From assembly GCA_001839685.1 (NCBI GenBank), contig MLAK01000068.1:79266-132647 (forward strand): 53,382 nt of DNA, read 5' to 3'. The translations under genes were made by a program, and so were the position numbers. This DNA is from Tritrichomonas foetus. Taxonomy: Eukaryota > Parabasalia > Tritrichomonadida > Tritrichomonadidae. The notes beneath the pieces were generated by a model. It searched no databases, was not told the DNA's origin, and saw only the letters and a list, made by a program, of their open reading frames with translations. Below, piece by piece: positions 1 through 9,694 of the stretch (within the stretch, counting starts at the first letter, position 1; each line of letters begins with the position of its first letter).

Positions 1-226
1 CTTTTTATCTCAATAATTCTCAGAAATTTCTGTGGGGTTTATTTTTTTCTCACAATTTTTTTTTGGATTTGGTTTTCTCTGTATCTTGATTTTTAAATTA
101 TAATATTTATATATTATTAATAGGATTACAATTAAATAATTTTTAGATGACAATAATATCAACAATTATTCATTTAGATCTCTCAATAGTCTTCTACATC
201 TAGAGCTAGTTAGTTTGTATACATCT
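1..226. mobile_element. Right end of a dispersed repeat (second copy of the 46979-48074 element)
   Basis: These 226 bases match 47849-48074 in the same orientation, with a single difference that I can find (position 141 t, 47989 a). The match stops abruptly after the terminal GTTTGTATACATCT, exactly where the better-defined copy ends. The rest of this copy lies left of the window. The near identity points to recent duplication or movement. No coding frame of note is visible in it. Confidence 0.8.
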
Positions 227-745
227 ACACGGTCAATAAATTTGAAGGAGATCAAAAATAGTGAATAGAAATCCGTAATTCTATTAAAATAATTTCTTAC
301 CCACTGATCTCAACTGAATTTGCTATCGAAATTAAACGAATTTATATTTTATTGTTATTATGAATGATCATAAGAAATATCCCATGAGAAAGCAAAAAAT
401 TGGTATAAAAATTTGAAGAAAACAATAGCATATTTTCCGTTTCACAAAGCATAGAATTATTTGAATATTTTTTTGATGCACTCGAAATAATTAATTCAAT
501 TTTTCAATATATTGAAAATTGAGAAAAAATGATAACTGAAGATGATCTTTAATCCATCAACTTTTTTTTCTCATGATTTTCATCTAAAAAGAAGAACATA
601 GAATAAATGAACACTTGGAATGAAAAATATCTCATAATAAATTATTATTAATTATGGACTATGTTAATACATTTTACATCTTTATTTTCTGAATATATCA
701 GAATTCCAGGATTTTTCGTCGAAATCGTCAATTATATAATTATAA
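227..745. other. Non-coding stretch
   Basis: AT-rich sequence between the end of the repeat and the stop codon of the E2F-like gene. I see no open frame, RNA gene or repeat array here. The first eight bases (ACACGGTC) are predicted to be one half of the target-site duplication of the truncated repeat copy. Confidence 0.5.
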
Positions 746-1510
746 TTAATTATCAATAGACTTTTTCATCATTCCTAAGAAAATTTTGTAACGTAAAGCG
801 TAAACTTTTTCTAAATTGAAATAATTTATGTTAGACAGCAACCCTTCCATAAGTTCTGGAAACTTTTCAAAGCAATAATCTTTTCTACTATTCCATCCAT
901 AAGCTATAATTTCATCTCTAGGAATGAGTAATATGTATTGCCCACCTCTATGTGATCGTTTCATCAATCCAATAATTTCTAAGCAACTTATCACAAGATA
1001 CACTCTTCTTTCAAATGATTTTCTATCATTGTTTCCCACATGAAAGATCGCTAGGACTTGTCTAACTGATAGTGCATCAATATTTAAATAAAGATACAAT
1101 CCAATGAATTTCATTGCTATAGTACCTAAACTTGGTGATGATTCAAAAGAAAAAATGTCACTTACGGTTTGATTAATTGCCATAATCTCGATTTCAGCAT
1201 ACCATTCTTTCAGTGTTGAAGTAATCTCATGCATTCCAATCCATGACAATTGACCTTTCTGAATCATTTTACATACTCCGAGTGAGGAAAGAAGATTAAA
1301 AAAATCGTATAATCTACGATGTTGTATATTCCTATTTCTTGCAATTCCCATCACTGTTAAGTTTTGAGGCTTTGTTTTTTCGAACATGATGATCATATCC
1401 GAAAATATAGTCGATAGTTTGGGAGATTCGTTCTTGTACAAATTGAAGTATTGGTAGTATTGGCCAAACTGAGAACAATGCATAGGTCTTTGATAAACAA
1501 TAGAATGCAT
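746..1510 (-). CDS. Atypical E2F-like transcription factor with two winged-helix domains
   Basis: Likely sequence-specific DNA-binding regulator of the E2F/DP class, acting in the nucleus. From the first ATG (the frame itself opens upstream at a TTG) the protein is 254 aa. Residues about 29-92 look like an E2F DNA-binding domain: an SPKLSTIFSDMI-like first helix, then the recognition helix with RRLYDFFNLLSSLG, close to the E2F signature RRIYDITNVLEGIG, ending in a W-I-G strand. Residues about 125-194 look like a second copy (SPSLGTIAMKFI ... RRVYLVISCLEIIGLMKRS), in which the Asp of RR-x-Y-D is Leu. Two tandem DNA-binding domains without a dimerisation or transactivation region is the layout of E2F7/E2F8 and plant DEL proteins, which bind DNA without DP and usually repress. 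Those roles are family knowledge; the assignment here rests on motif recognition only. Confidence 0.72.
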   Translation of the reverse strand: MHSIVYQRPMHCSQFGQYYQYFNLYKNESPKLSTIFSDMIIMFEKTKPQNLTVMGIARNRNIQHRRLYDFFNLLSSLGVCKMIQKGQLSWIGMHEITSTLKEWYAEIEIMAINQTVSDIFSFESSPSLGTIAMKFIGLYLYLNIDALSVRQVLAIFHVGNNDRKSFERRVYLVISCLEIIGLMKRSHRGGQYILLIPRDEIIAYGWNSRKDYCFEKFPELMEGLLSNINYFNLEKVYALRYKIFLGMMKKSIDN

Positions 1511-2335
1511 TAAATCGCCCAAGATGAAATGAAAATTTGGTATTCAGAAATATTTTTCAGAAATATTTCTAAAAATGAAATATTTTATTGAAAAATTGTG
1601 AATATTTTATCATTTTGCAAAAAAATTGTGAAAGTGTCATTCAATCAAAATAGAAAATTATTTCATGATGCATTGAAATTTTCAATATATTATTTTCGAC
1701 GGTTTTCTATTTCAATCATTTATAAACGAATGAAGAAGTTTTCTGAGCGTGGAGGCGATAGATAATCCATTCAAAAATGATTGTATAAGACTTTTCCTAA
1801 CCATCAATTTTCCACAAAACACATTCATTTATCTAGCAAAGGTGCTTATTGAATTCGTCCTTATGAACACTCTTAAGCGAATTTGAAGCAAATATTTGAT
1901 TTTTTCATCACAAATTCAGAGAATGTGACTCCATATGTTGATCATCTAATATTACAAAAAGAAACATCAGATTATTTTTCCGAAATCATTCTCAAAACAT
2001 GATTTTAATAAATATCCATCCTCTCATTATTTTCGTAATTTTGACTTTATTATGTAGTCGGATAATCTGGTGAATTTTAAGAGATTATTTCACTCCTTTT
2101 CCATGGGTTGATTATTTCATTCATTTTTATCTCTAAAACTCCCATACAAGTGAATTTGCAAATAATTCAAAAAAAGTGACATTTTTTATACATCACTTCA
2201 TACGATAATTTGATAGTATATCTGTCTGTATGAAATCAATTTATGATAAATCTGGTTCAAATAAACTATTGAATATATTGACAAATGATGTAAAATAATG
2301 ATCAATTTTTTTTATTTTTTCCACGATAGAAAAAG
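1511..2335. other. Intergenic region between divergent E2F-like and CH-domain genes
   Basis: Shared upstream region of two divergent genes. It is AT-rich, with no ATG-initiated frame of useful length; a short open stretch around 1770-1880 has no recognisable content. The only candidate site is an ACGATA hexamer at 2323-2328, just before the CH gene start. Confidence 0.4.
2323..2328 (+). promoter_or_regulatory. ACGATA motif 7 bp upstream of the CH-domain gene start
   Basis: The hexamer ACGATA ends 7 bases before the ATG. The same hexamer, in the same orientation to the gene, lies within 40 bp of the start of three other genes here (25530-25535, 30422-30427, 43435-43440). It resembles Myb recognition elements described in Trichomonas vaginalis promoters. 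Function is inferred from recurrence and position only. Confidence 0.4.
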
Positions 2336-3007
2336 ATGCGAGGAAGTGCTGGACGTCCTGCAATCTTGAACTGGAGTAAACGTGTTACACAGAATTATAA
2401 GTATGTCAATATTACCGACTTCAACAAATCCTGGACAGACGGAATGGCCTTGTGTGCAATCATTAATGCTCACAGACCCGATTTAATCAACTACGAAACT
2501 CTCACACCGAGCGATCCTCTAACAAACTGCAAGTTGGCATTCGGAGCCATGAAAACCCTCGGCATGATCGAATATATGGATCCCGAAGATCTGGCCGGAA
2601 AGGCTGGAGTCGATGAAAAATGCATGCTTTTGCAGGTTTCTGAATTACATCGTTATTTCAGCATCCCAGGAAACTCAACACAAACCCCATCAAAGACTCC
2701 ATCATCAAGTGCACCAGTTACAGCTGCCCCAGTCCAGCCAAAGCTTCCGCCAAGAAGGGCCGAACAAGAAGTTCCATTTTCTGTGCCAGCTGGATTACTT
2801 CCGCCTTCACAAAAAGCAACAGAAGCTATGAAGGCCATCCAGAACGCAATGAATCCTCCAAAGCCAGCGAAGGCACCAATGACCCCACCAATTGAAATGT
2901 TGAAACAATTGATGGAGCCATGCGAAATGCCTGATCCAGAACCTGGACAAAAATCACTTCAGTTCCTCATTGATGATCTGGTGAAGAACCAACTCGTTAT
3001 TGCGTGA
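2336..3007 (+). CDS. Calponin-homology (CH2-type) domain protein with proline-rich tail
   Basis: Probable actin- or cytoskeleton-associated adaptor. Residues about 5-110 form one CH domain. The run N-W-S-K-R-V-T ... DFNKSWTDGMALCAIINAHRPDLI is typical of the second CH domain of alpha-actinin/spectrin proteins, and SDPLTNCKLAF and MDPEDLAG match its later helices. The remaining ~110 residues are Pro/Ala-rich and probably disordered, with a weakly helical end. There is no CH1 partner, no EF hand and no spectrin repeat, so this is a lone CH2-like domain. Such domains usually bind actin weakly by themselves, so a scaffold role is plausible. The ATG is preceded by an ACGATA element. The frame is clean and complete at 223 aa. 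Confidence 0.85.
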   Translation: MRGSAGRPAILNWSKRVTQNYKYVNITDFNKSWTDGMALCAIINAHRPDLINYETLTPSDPLTNCKLAFGAMKTLGMIEYMDPEDLAGKAGVDEKCMLLQVSELHRYFSIPGNSTQTPSKTPSSSAPVTAAPVQPKLPPRRAEQEVPFSVPAGLLPPSQKATEAMKAIQNAMNPPKPAKAPMTPPIEMLKQLMEPCEMPDPEPGQKSLQFLIDDLVKNQLVIA

Positions 3008-3338
3008 ATGAGTTTTATAAATATTTCATGTCTCTTGTCAATCCAAGTTCAATTTTCTTTTTATTTGTCAATTTTATGATTTTCTTTATATGTTTTGATA
3101 TTATTTTTTAGTTTTTAATGAGCATCTTGGTATGTTTTTATATTGTTTTATGTTTAAATACTCAGGTATGAACTTTATTGATTACTCCTGTCATTTCTGG
3201 AACCTTATATTATATTTTATTGCGAATGATAAATGCGAGAAGTGAGAGATAAATGAAGAATATGAAAACTAAATGTATAAAATAAAAAATAAAAGCTTAG
3301 AGAGTGTAAAAGTCCTCTATTTAATATAAAAACATAAA
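3008..3338. other. Intergenic spacer between convergent 3' ends
   Basis: AT-rich spacer between the stop codons of the CH gene (+) and the large membrane protein (-). It contains several AATAAA/TAAA-like stretches (for example around 3280-3292) that could serve 3' end formation. No gene or RNA is visible. Confidence 0.4.
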
Positions 3339-6300
3339 TTACATAAAATGGCTAATGTATGATAAATATTTCTCGAATGAATATGAGGAATATGTATCTT
3401 CACTATACTCAGGATAATGTTTCCGATCACCATTGGCCGAAATGCCCGGAATCGCATTTTCTAGTTTGTAATTAAAACAAACTTCATTCTTTTCCAGATT
3501 GAAAGTTAACTTTTCTTTTAATTTATTGCTTTCGATATGATTATCTAAAAATGGTTCATCTTCATCGTTAATGTCTGCTGAAAATTTGGGTAAAACGTCA
3601 ATTAATATTGCAAATGTTCCATTTGTTGGTTTTCCTCTTTTAGGATGGGAGCTTTCTTCAATCAAATCACGTACAAAGATAAAAGGAATCAATGGATTAA
3701 TGTTTTTAATGGTAATGAATTTAAATAATCCACCATCAGCGGAAATTGCTTTAATTGAAGAGAAATTCATAATCGATCCATTAATTAAAGCAAAGTATTG
3801 TTCGAGTGTCATTGTTGGTAAACTTGAATCAAATCTTAAAAATATGATAATTGGATTCTCATATTCAAAAGATTTAATAAAACTATTACCCAAAGCTTTC
3901 GCATAATAAGTTGGAATGAAATTCATTAATTTTTCCGAAATAGTTTCTTCCATGTAAGCCTTTTTATTATGAAGAGTCGAATCCTCAATCATGAGAATTC
4001 GATTAACTTTATCAGCTTTAGTTAATGATGTTTTAAACACTTTCTTTGTTGATTTATCAGGCATCAAATATTCTCGGTTTTCAGATGCAGACAAAGGAAA
4101 CATTTTCTCAAAATTAAAACCTATAAATGACTTAGCTGTCCTATTGAAAATCGAATTAGTATTTTCAGAAATTGAATAAATTTCGTTATTTTTAGAAAGT
4201 GTTGAAACCGAAACAACCATTGATGGAAGTTTTTTCAGTTTCTTAGAATTACTCTGATCATCTAATGTTTTATGATCTAAGAATTCATTGGGATAATGAT
4301 ACAAAGAATTAAAACTTTCTACTATGGCATGATTAACATAATAACCATAAATTAAATAAATCAAAACCAAAATAGTTATAATAACAAAAAATGCATATTC
4401 TGATGATTTTGGAATAGATGATAAAGAAAATACATCTTGATAGAAAATGTTTTCTAAAACATTCTGTCCAAAATATATAAAAGCCGGTAAAGAAACTAAA
4501 AGAATGGTTTCTGTAGAAATTGTTTTGAGAATAATTTCTTTAACTAAATCAGATATCGTCGTGCAAGTTATTCCATTCAATTGCATGCATTGTTCTTTAG
4601 TATAAAGAGCAGAAACATTAGGATTTCCATATAAAAATGAATTATGAGTATCAACAAAGAATTGTGTTGAGATGTTATCATAAAATACATATAAATATGT
4701 ATTTTTAATTAAAGAAAAACATGATAAAACCTGATTGCCAGATTGAACAACATTTCCTGCTATTTTCTTTTCCATCTCTACTCGATTATTAACAGGATAA
4801 ATTAGTAAAATCATTGATAGCAATAATAAAATATATGGAATAAATAAAATAATGATCATATTAATCCATTCAAATTGAGTATCTTTCTTTGTTTGATTAA
4901 CTGTGTATTCAATTTGTTCATGAATATCAATTTCTTGACTGTAATCATCATCTGATGATTCAGAAATGACATCACTTTCACCTTGTTTGGCGGAAATTAG
5001 CTCTTGATGAAGTTGGTTAAAATGATATTCATTATTTAAATTGTCATGTGAGCTTTTTTTAGAATCTCCACTTTTTGTGTCAGGTTTCTTTGATCCAATC
5101 TTCAAAATTTCATCATTATCAGAATAAAGAGCACTCCCACTTATACTTTCGTCACTTTCATTACTACTTTCTATGTTATTTTGGCTTGTAGTATGACTAT
5201 TTTCACTATTGTCACTATCAAAGTAGTTTTCTTCTTTGTGATCGGAATTTGATTCAATTTTTTTGAAAAATTCAATATCTGAACTTGAATTTGATGATCC
5301 AGTAATTTTATACTTACGTAGATTAAATTGTTTGTATTCAGGTAAGTAAAGAGTCAAAGCATCCCATGATTTTTCAGTTTTTTCAAAAAGATTACACATC
5401 AATCTTTCTTTAGATGAGAAAAATGCGATTGCTGAATCTTGCGATTTCATGATAGTATTTAGTTGTATACACATCATGCTAATATAGACAACAATAGCAC
5501 AAATCGTGACTATAAAGAAAATTAAAAGCGATGACGATACATAATAATCAAGCGAAACATGTTCATAAATAGTAAGTACGTTAGCAATCCTCTCTTCCAA
5601 AGCAATATCTAACTGATCCAACATATTGATAGGTACTACTTGAAAAATGTCTTCTATCCCAAGTAGAATATCACAAATATCTCTTTGATTTGTGATATAA
5701 ATTGATGACATATCACTTGTTAATTGAATTAAAAAAGAATTCAAGCCTTTCATTTGTGGAATATAATTAAAAAAATTAATAATCCGATAAAATAGGGCAT
5801 CATAATACGATCTACAATATTCATCTGTAAAATTTGTATGTTGAAAATCAGGATCAACTCCATAGGTAACACCAATAGGAAAGAAAATAGAAGCTCCTGC
5901 TTTTTGATATGTTTCAATAGTTACATTTTTGCTATCTTGAATTCCATTATATAAATAAAAAGTGAAATTCTCAAAAGGAATAGCTCGATAGAGAAAAACT
6001 AAAATTAAAATCGATGTAAGGAAATGATGAATGACAGGGAAAAATGGAACAAGCTTATTCGAAATATTTAAATATGAAGAAACTGGATTTATATTTTGGT
6101 CTTCATTATTTTTTGGTCTTTCAATTGCCTTTTTTCGATAATTTACAAATATTGAAGATCGACTTTCTTCTTCATTACAAAATTTTAATAAATTCGGGTT
6201 AAATTTCACATATCTATGAATTAAAGGATCAGCCATATATAATTGATTCTTTTTAAGTTCGTCAGCAAGTTGTAAATATCGTTTCGAGCCATCAAAATCT

Positions 6301-7817
6301 CCACAAGCCAATAATAAAAAGTCTGCATATCTGACATAAAGTGATGCGTCAAAAGGATACCTTGATAACAACGAAGAAATTTCTCGTTTGAATTTTAAAT
6401 AAAAACTAGCAGCTGAACAAGCTTCAACAAATGAAGAGAAAAACTTTTTCTGTGATCTTGAAACCCAATATAGATGATTATGAACTATTAAAGATCGTTG
6501 TAAATTATAAAGAATGATTTTGTGTCTTTCATCACAATTATGAGATAAAGATCTTAATAATTTCATGAAATAATAAATTGTAAAACGATTATAATTTGAT
6601 GCACTTCTGATTTCACTCAATTCTTTCAACATTGCACGTCTTCTTGAAGGAAAAATTGCCAAAAATCGAATAACTTCAATCATTGGTGATGCTCTTGGGC
6701 CTGTTCGCTTTTGAATAGCCAAAAATCGATCAAAGAAACGCGGATCACTATGAACAATAGCCATAACACGTAATCCTGAAACAACATTTCCTGGTGCAAA
6801 TGAAGAAATCTCAATTTCATTGTCATTTTCACTCGCACTATTTTTATGGATAAAAACTCGAAAAATTTTCCAAGTTTCTTTAACAATGTAATATTTTTCT
6901 ACTTTTAATGCAATAATTAAAAGGATATGAACGATAATTATAGTTAAAAGCATGAATGTCCATTCTTTTGAAAAAAATTTGCGAACAATAATTGCGAATG
7001 GAAGACTAAATAATGGTGCTAATTCGATATATGCACCGATAAGCGAAACATGAATGTTTGACATTACTCTAAAATAAAACAGAATTGAGCAAAATATAAA
7101 AATAAGAGCAGCTACTAAAATGACAAAAATTTGATCTTTTATCATATCTATTAAAAAACAGCATATGCTAATTACGAACTGGAAGAAAAATAGAATAATA
7201 TTTGATTTCCCATCATATAAATCTAATTTACTTTTTGGAATGAAATCAATTGGATCTAAAAAAATTGATGAGAAATATGACTGCACTGCAAAAAGCATGA
7301 TATTGACTAAACAGATGGAAAATGAAAGCCATGTTTCTGGCGATGAGTCAGTATCAGCAAGTTTGATCAAACTTGAGATTCTGAAAAAAGTAGGAAACCT
7401 AAAAATCATGCTAAAATAATTCTGAAAAATACGAATGAATGAGAAGCAGAATATTGGACAATAATCTCGATTTTTCAATGATCGAATGCCCAATTCTAAA
7501 ACAATGAAAGAAAAAATGTGAAGCATAAGAAAAAAAAATGAATCATATAAAAAATTGCGTGACGCAAAAATCCATGGCAGAACTAAGAAAAAGCATTGTA
7601 TATGATTGATTGGCGAACTGTTTTTGTCGATAGTTAATAAAGTTGATGGTGGCTCAATTTTCAATGCAAAGAAAGTATATTGGAAAAAGCACCAAAGTGC
7701 CACAAACCATTGAATAAACACGACATGTGACCTTTTGAATCGTAAGTTTGCATAGAATGAATAATACCTTTGAAGAAACGAAAAGTAATTCATTGGTAAA
7801 ATTGAACCATTTTTCAT
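3339..7817 (-). CDS. Many-pass membrane protein with degenerate nucleotide-cyclase-like C-terminus
   Basis: 1492-aa protein of a trichomonad cyclase-like architecture. The first ~330 residues hold about ten hydrophobic segments. A soluble region follows with a TPR-like stretch near residues 485-520 (YVRYADFLLLACGDFDGSKR), resembling the TPR of TmcB-type proteins. Further membrane segments lie near 600, 760-784, 980-1007, 1100-1115 and 1139-1159. An acidic, Ser/Asn-rich insert occupies about 850-970. After the last membrane segment come a PAS-like segment (about 1195-1260), a helix like the one that precedes cyclase domains (EETISEKLMNFIPTYYAKAL) and a region with cyclase-like spacing. The metal-binding Asp strand is FLRFDSS instead of F-x-D-I-x-G-F-T, and the usual K-x-I-G-D strand reads IKAISADGGLFKF. 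Catalysis is therefore unlikely, and a receptor or regulatory pseudo-cyclase is inferred. It diverges from the TMCO1 gene. Confidence 0.65.
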   Translation of the reverse strand: MKNGSILPMNYFSFLQRYYSFYANLRFKRSHVVFIQWFVALWCFFQYTFFALKIEPPSTLLTIDKNSSPINHIQCFFLVLPWIFASRNFLYDSFFFLMLHIFSFIVLELGIRSLKNRDYCPIFCFSFIRIFQNYFSMIFRFPTFFRISSLIKLADTDSSPETWLSFSICLVNIMLFAVQSYFSSIFLDPIDFIPKSKLDLYDGKSNIILFFFQFVISICCFLIDMIKDQIFVILVAALIFIFCSILFYFRVMSNIHVSLIGAYIELAPLFSLPFAIIVRKFFSKEWTFMLLTIIIVHILLIIALKVEKYYIVKETWKIFRVFIHKNSASENDNEIEISSFAPGNVVSGLRVMAIVHSDPRFFDRFLAIQKRTGPRASPMIEVIRFLAIFPSRRRAMLKELSEIRSASNYNRFTIYYFMKLLRSLSHNCDERHKIILYNLQRSLIVHNHLYWVSRSQKKFFSSFVEACSAASFYLKFKREISSLLSRYPFDASLYVRYADFLLLACGDFDGSKRYLQLADELKKNQLYMADPLIHRYVKFNPNLLKFCNEEESRSSIFVNYRKKAIERPKNNEDQNINPVSSYLNISNKLVPFFPVIHHFLTSILILVFLYRAIPFENFTFYLYNGIQDSKNVTIETYQKAGASIFFPIGVTYGVDPDFQHTNFTDEYCRSYYDALFYRIINFFNYIPQMKGLNSFLIQLTSDMSSIYITNQRDICDILLGIEDIFQVVPINMLDQLDIALEERIANVLTIYEHVSLDYYVSSSLLIFFIVTICAIVVYISMMCIQLNTIMKSQDSAIAFFSSKERLMCNLFEKTEKSWDALTLYLPEYKQFNLRKYKITGSSNSSSDIEFFKKIESNSDHKEENYFDSDNSENSHTTSQNNIESSNESDESISGSALYSDNDEILKIGSKKPDTKSGDSKKSSHDNLNNEYHFNQLHQELISAKQGESDVISESSDDDYSQEIDIHEQIEYTVNQTKKDTQFEWINMIIILFIPYILLLLSMILLIYPVNNRVEMEKKIAGNVVQSGNQVLSCFSLIKNTYLYVFYDNISTQFFVDTHNSFLYGNPNVSALYTKEQCMQLNGITCTTISDLVKEIILKTISTETILLVSLPAFIYFGQNVLENIFYQDVFSLSSIPKSSEYAFFVIITILVLIYLIYGYYVNHAIVESFNSLYHYPNEFLDHKTLDDQSNSKKLKKLPSMVVSVSTLSKNNEIYSISENTNSIFNRTAKSFIGFNFEKMFPLSASENREYLMPDKSTKKVFKTSLTKADKVNRILMIEDSTLHNKKAYMEETISEKLMNFIPTYYAKALGNSFIKSFEYENPIIIFLRFDSSLPTMTLEQYFALINGSIMNFSSIKAISADGGLFKFITIKNINPLIPFIFVRDLIEESSHPKRGKPTNGTFAILIDVLPKFSADINDEDEPFLDNHIESNKLKEKLTFNLEKNEVCFNYKLENAIPGISANGDRKHYPEYSEDTYSSYSFEKYLSYISHFM

Positions 7818-8144
7818 CGTCCGTGGATCATAATTTTCTTAATATTATTCCAGAAAAGTTTGGTCAGTATTCAATTGTTTGACAAATTTTTGTTGGTACT
7901 TATTGAATCTTGGTGATTTAATTGAATAGAATAAAATAACTTTTTGACAATATGACCAGATATATACATAAAGTTTCGAAACGATCTCAATGGAATCAAC
8001 ATTAACTTTTTCAACTATGTTTATCGTTAAAAACTTTTTAATAATATATTTGTTCGAATTTAGCCGAACTGGCCAAATATGGCTCGAAAAAGCTATTTAC
8101 TTTCAAATTTTTGGTTGATCCCAAAAAAAAAAAATAGTCTCGAG
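7818..8144. other. Shared upstream region of the membrane protein and TMCO1 genes
   Basis: Divergent promoter region. A run of about a dozen A bases at 8122-8134 lies just before the preferred TMCO1 ATG. An upstream in-frame ATG at 8079 exists (see the TMCO1 entry). There is a partial palindrome GCCAAATATGGC at 8072-8083. No other gene is seen. Confidence 0.4.
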
Positions 8145-8684
8145 ATGAAAACGATTTTTTATGGCTTGTCTGTTCTCTCAATTTCTTTTCTCGTCAGTTC
8201 TATCAAAGCCTTCATCAATTGGTTCTTTATCTTGAGAAATCCAAACTTTAAACTTCAATCATCCCAACTCGAAAAGAAGAAACAACAGCTTCAAGAGCTC
8301 GAAGAACAAAGCAATGATGATAAAGCCACTCAGAAAAAAGTCAAACGCCTTAAAAATGACATCAAAGCTCATTCACAAGCAATTTCCCAACTTTCAATGA
8401 AATACCAAATTATATCACAAATATCGCTTTTTGTGATTGGTAGAATATTAAATTCTAATTTCCGTGGAATTGTTTGCACTAAACTTCCCTTTGAACCGTT
8501 TTCTATTTTAACAAGAATGGTTCACTCTGGAATTGAAAATGAAGATTTCACAGATGCAAACTTCTATTTTGTTTACTTTCTTTCAACAACTCTCTTCGGT
8601 GATTTTCTCAATAAATTTTTCGGATTAGAACAGGTCAATCTCGACTTCACATCAATGATGCAAATGAACATGCCGCAAACATAA
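8145..8684 (+). CDS. TMCO1: TMCO1 homologue (ER membrane insertase / calcium-load channel family)
   Basis: Homologue of TMCO1, an ER membrane protein of the Oxa1/EMC3/GET1 superfamily, reported both as a calcium-load-activated channel and as part of a ribosome-associated translocon. From the ATG at 8145 it is 179 aa, close to the usual ~188. An N-terminal membrane helix is followed by a charged coiled coil (LEKKKQQLQELEEQ ... KKVKRLKNDI), a second hydrophobic segment, the family signature F-R-G-I-V-C-T-KLPFEPFSILTRMVHSG (animal form: F-D-G-R-V-V-A-KLPFTP), and a last membrane segment ending F-G-L. The frame is also open from an ATG at 8079, which would add 22 residues coded through the poly-A run; the family starts at the second Met, so I chose that. 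Trichomonad TMCO1 is expected in a minimal ER insertion machinery. Confidence 0.88.
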   Translation: MKTIFYGLSVLSISFLVSSIKAFINWFFILRNPNFKLQSSQLEKKKQQLQELEEQSNDDKATQKKVKRLKNDIKAHSQAISQLSMKYQIISQISLFVIGRILNSNFRGIVCTKLPFEPFSILTRMVHSGIENEDFTDANFYFVYFLSTTLFGDFLNKFFGLEQVNLDFTSMMQMNMPQT

Positions 8685-9694
8685 AATGGTCTTATATAAA
8701 CTCAGCAAATATTTCCTATTATTTTGCCTATTTATTTATCTATTTATTTATTCTTTATCTATTGATTTATTCTTTATCTATTGATTTATTCTTTTGTTCT
8801 TTTCTTTTCGTTATTATTTACATTCTATAGATAGTCTCAACCTTTAACTGGCAACGCAGCATAGAACCGGCAACGCTTGAAAAAAAGGAGCTTTTTATTT
8901 TATTTCAAAAGTACATAACTAGAATGCATACAAGATTAGGATCTTTATATCGCAACTTGTAAAAGATCTATTAAAATTAGAAAAATTATATAAATTTATT
9001 TTTATTCGAATGTTTTTAAAACATTGTTTTATAAAAAATTCATGACATAAGCTATATTAGATGGAATATTTATAATCAACAATTTCTATAACCTAAAAAC
9101 AGTTTTTCCATAATTTAATTCAGGTTATTAGTTGAGACTATATTTATTTGTAAAAGTTATTATAATAATTTTTTAATTTCAATCCTAAGGGACAACTGAC
9201 TTCACATAGTGTTAATTCAAAATGTTGAAGTAGCTCAATGAATACATGTAATATCTTTAATGGAATATGTAATTTTTCTTATAAGAATCTTAAAAGTAGT
9301 CTGGAATATTGTTTGGGAAGCTTTCAAATCTTTCATAGATTTGCAATTCGATTCTCTGACGTTCATTGAAACTAATTGGTTAACTGAAATAGAATCATAG
9401 ATCTTTCAATAAGACATTAATCTAAGCATTTCATGATTTTGTCAAGAGTTGACTCCTGTTTATGAAATAAAGATTAATCAAGAAAATAGAAAAGATTTTT
9501 CGTTCCATTTATTACACTATATAATTTTATTATATTAAAACATATAGTACAGAAATGAAGGGAAAGTATGAAGACATCACTGAAGAAATAAATTGTTACA
9601 TATAGAAATAATTAATAATCGACTATGAAACAATTGATGTATTTTTATTCAAAATTGAATTATAACCAAATAATATTTCTGAAAACTTAAAAAA
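8685..9694. other. Gene-free kilobase with a 19-bp repeat
   Basis: No coding frame is supported. Just downstream of TMCO1 there is a T/A-rich microsatellite-like patch with a 19-bp unit repeated twice (about 8751-8788). At 8850-8880 the octamer GGCAACGC occurs twice about 20 bp apart. The rest is AT-rich and featureless. Confidence 0.45.
8751..8788. repeat. 19-bp tandem repeat, two copies
   Basis: The unit TTCTTTATCTATTGATTTA occurs at 8751-8769 and again at 8770-8788, followed by a partial third copy. It is preceded by TTTATTTATC-like microsatellite sequence. It lies about 65 bp after the TMCO1 stop codon. Confidence 0.85.

Noticed and set aside
8079..8144. Upstream ATG of TMCO1
   Set aside because: It adds residues coded by a poly-A run that have no counterpart in the family; the inner ATG aligns with the usual start.
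9340..9365. AATTCGATTCTC, resembling a tRNA T-loop
   Set aside because: No upstream A-box-like sequence at a suitable distance.
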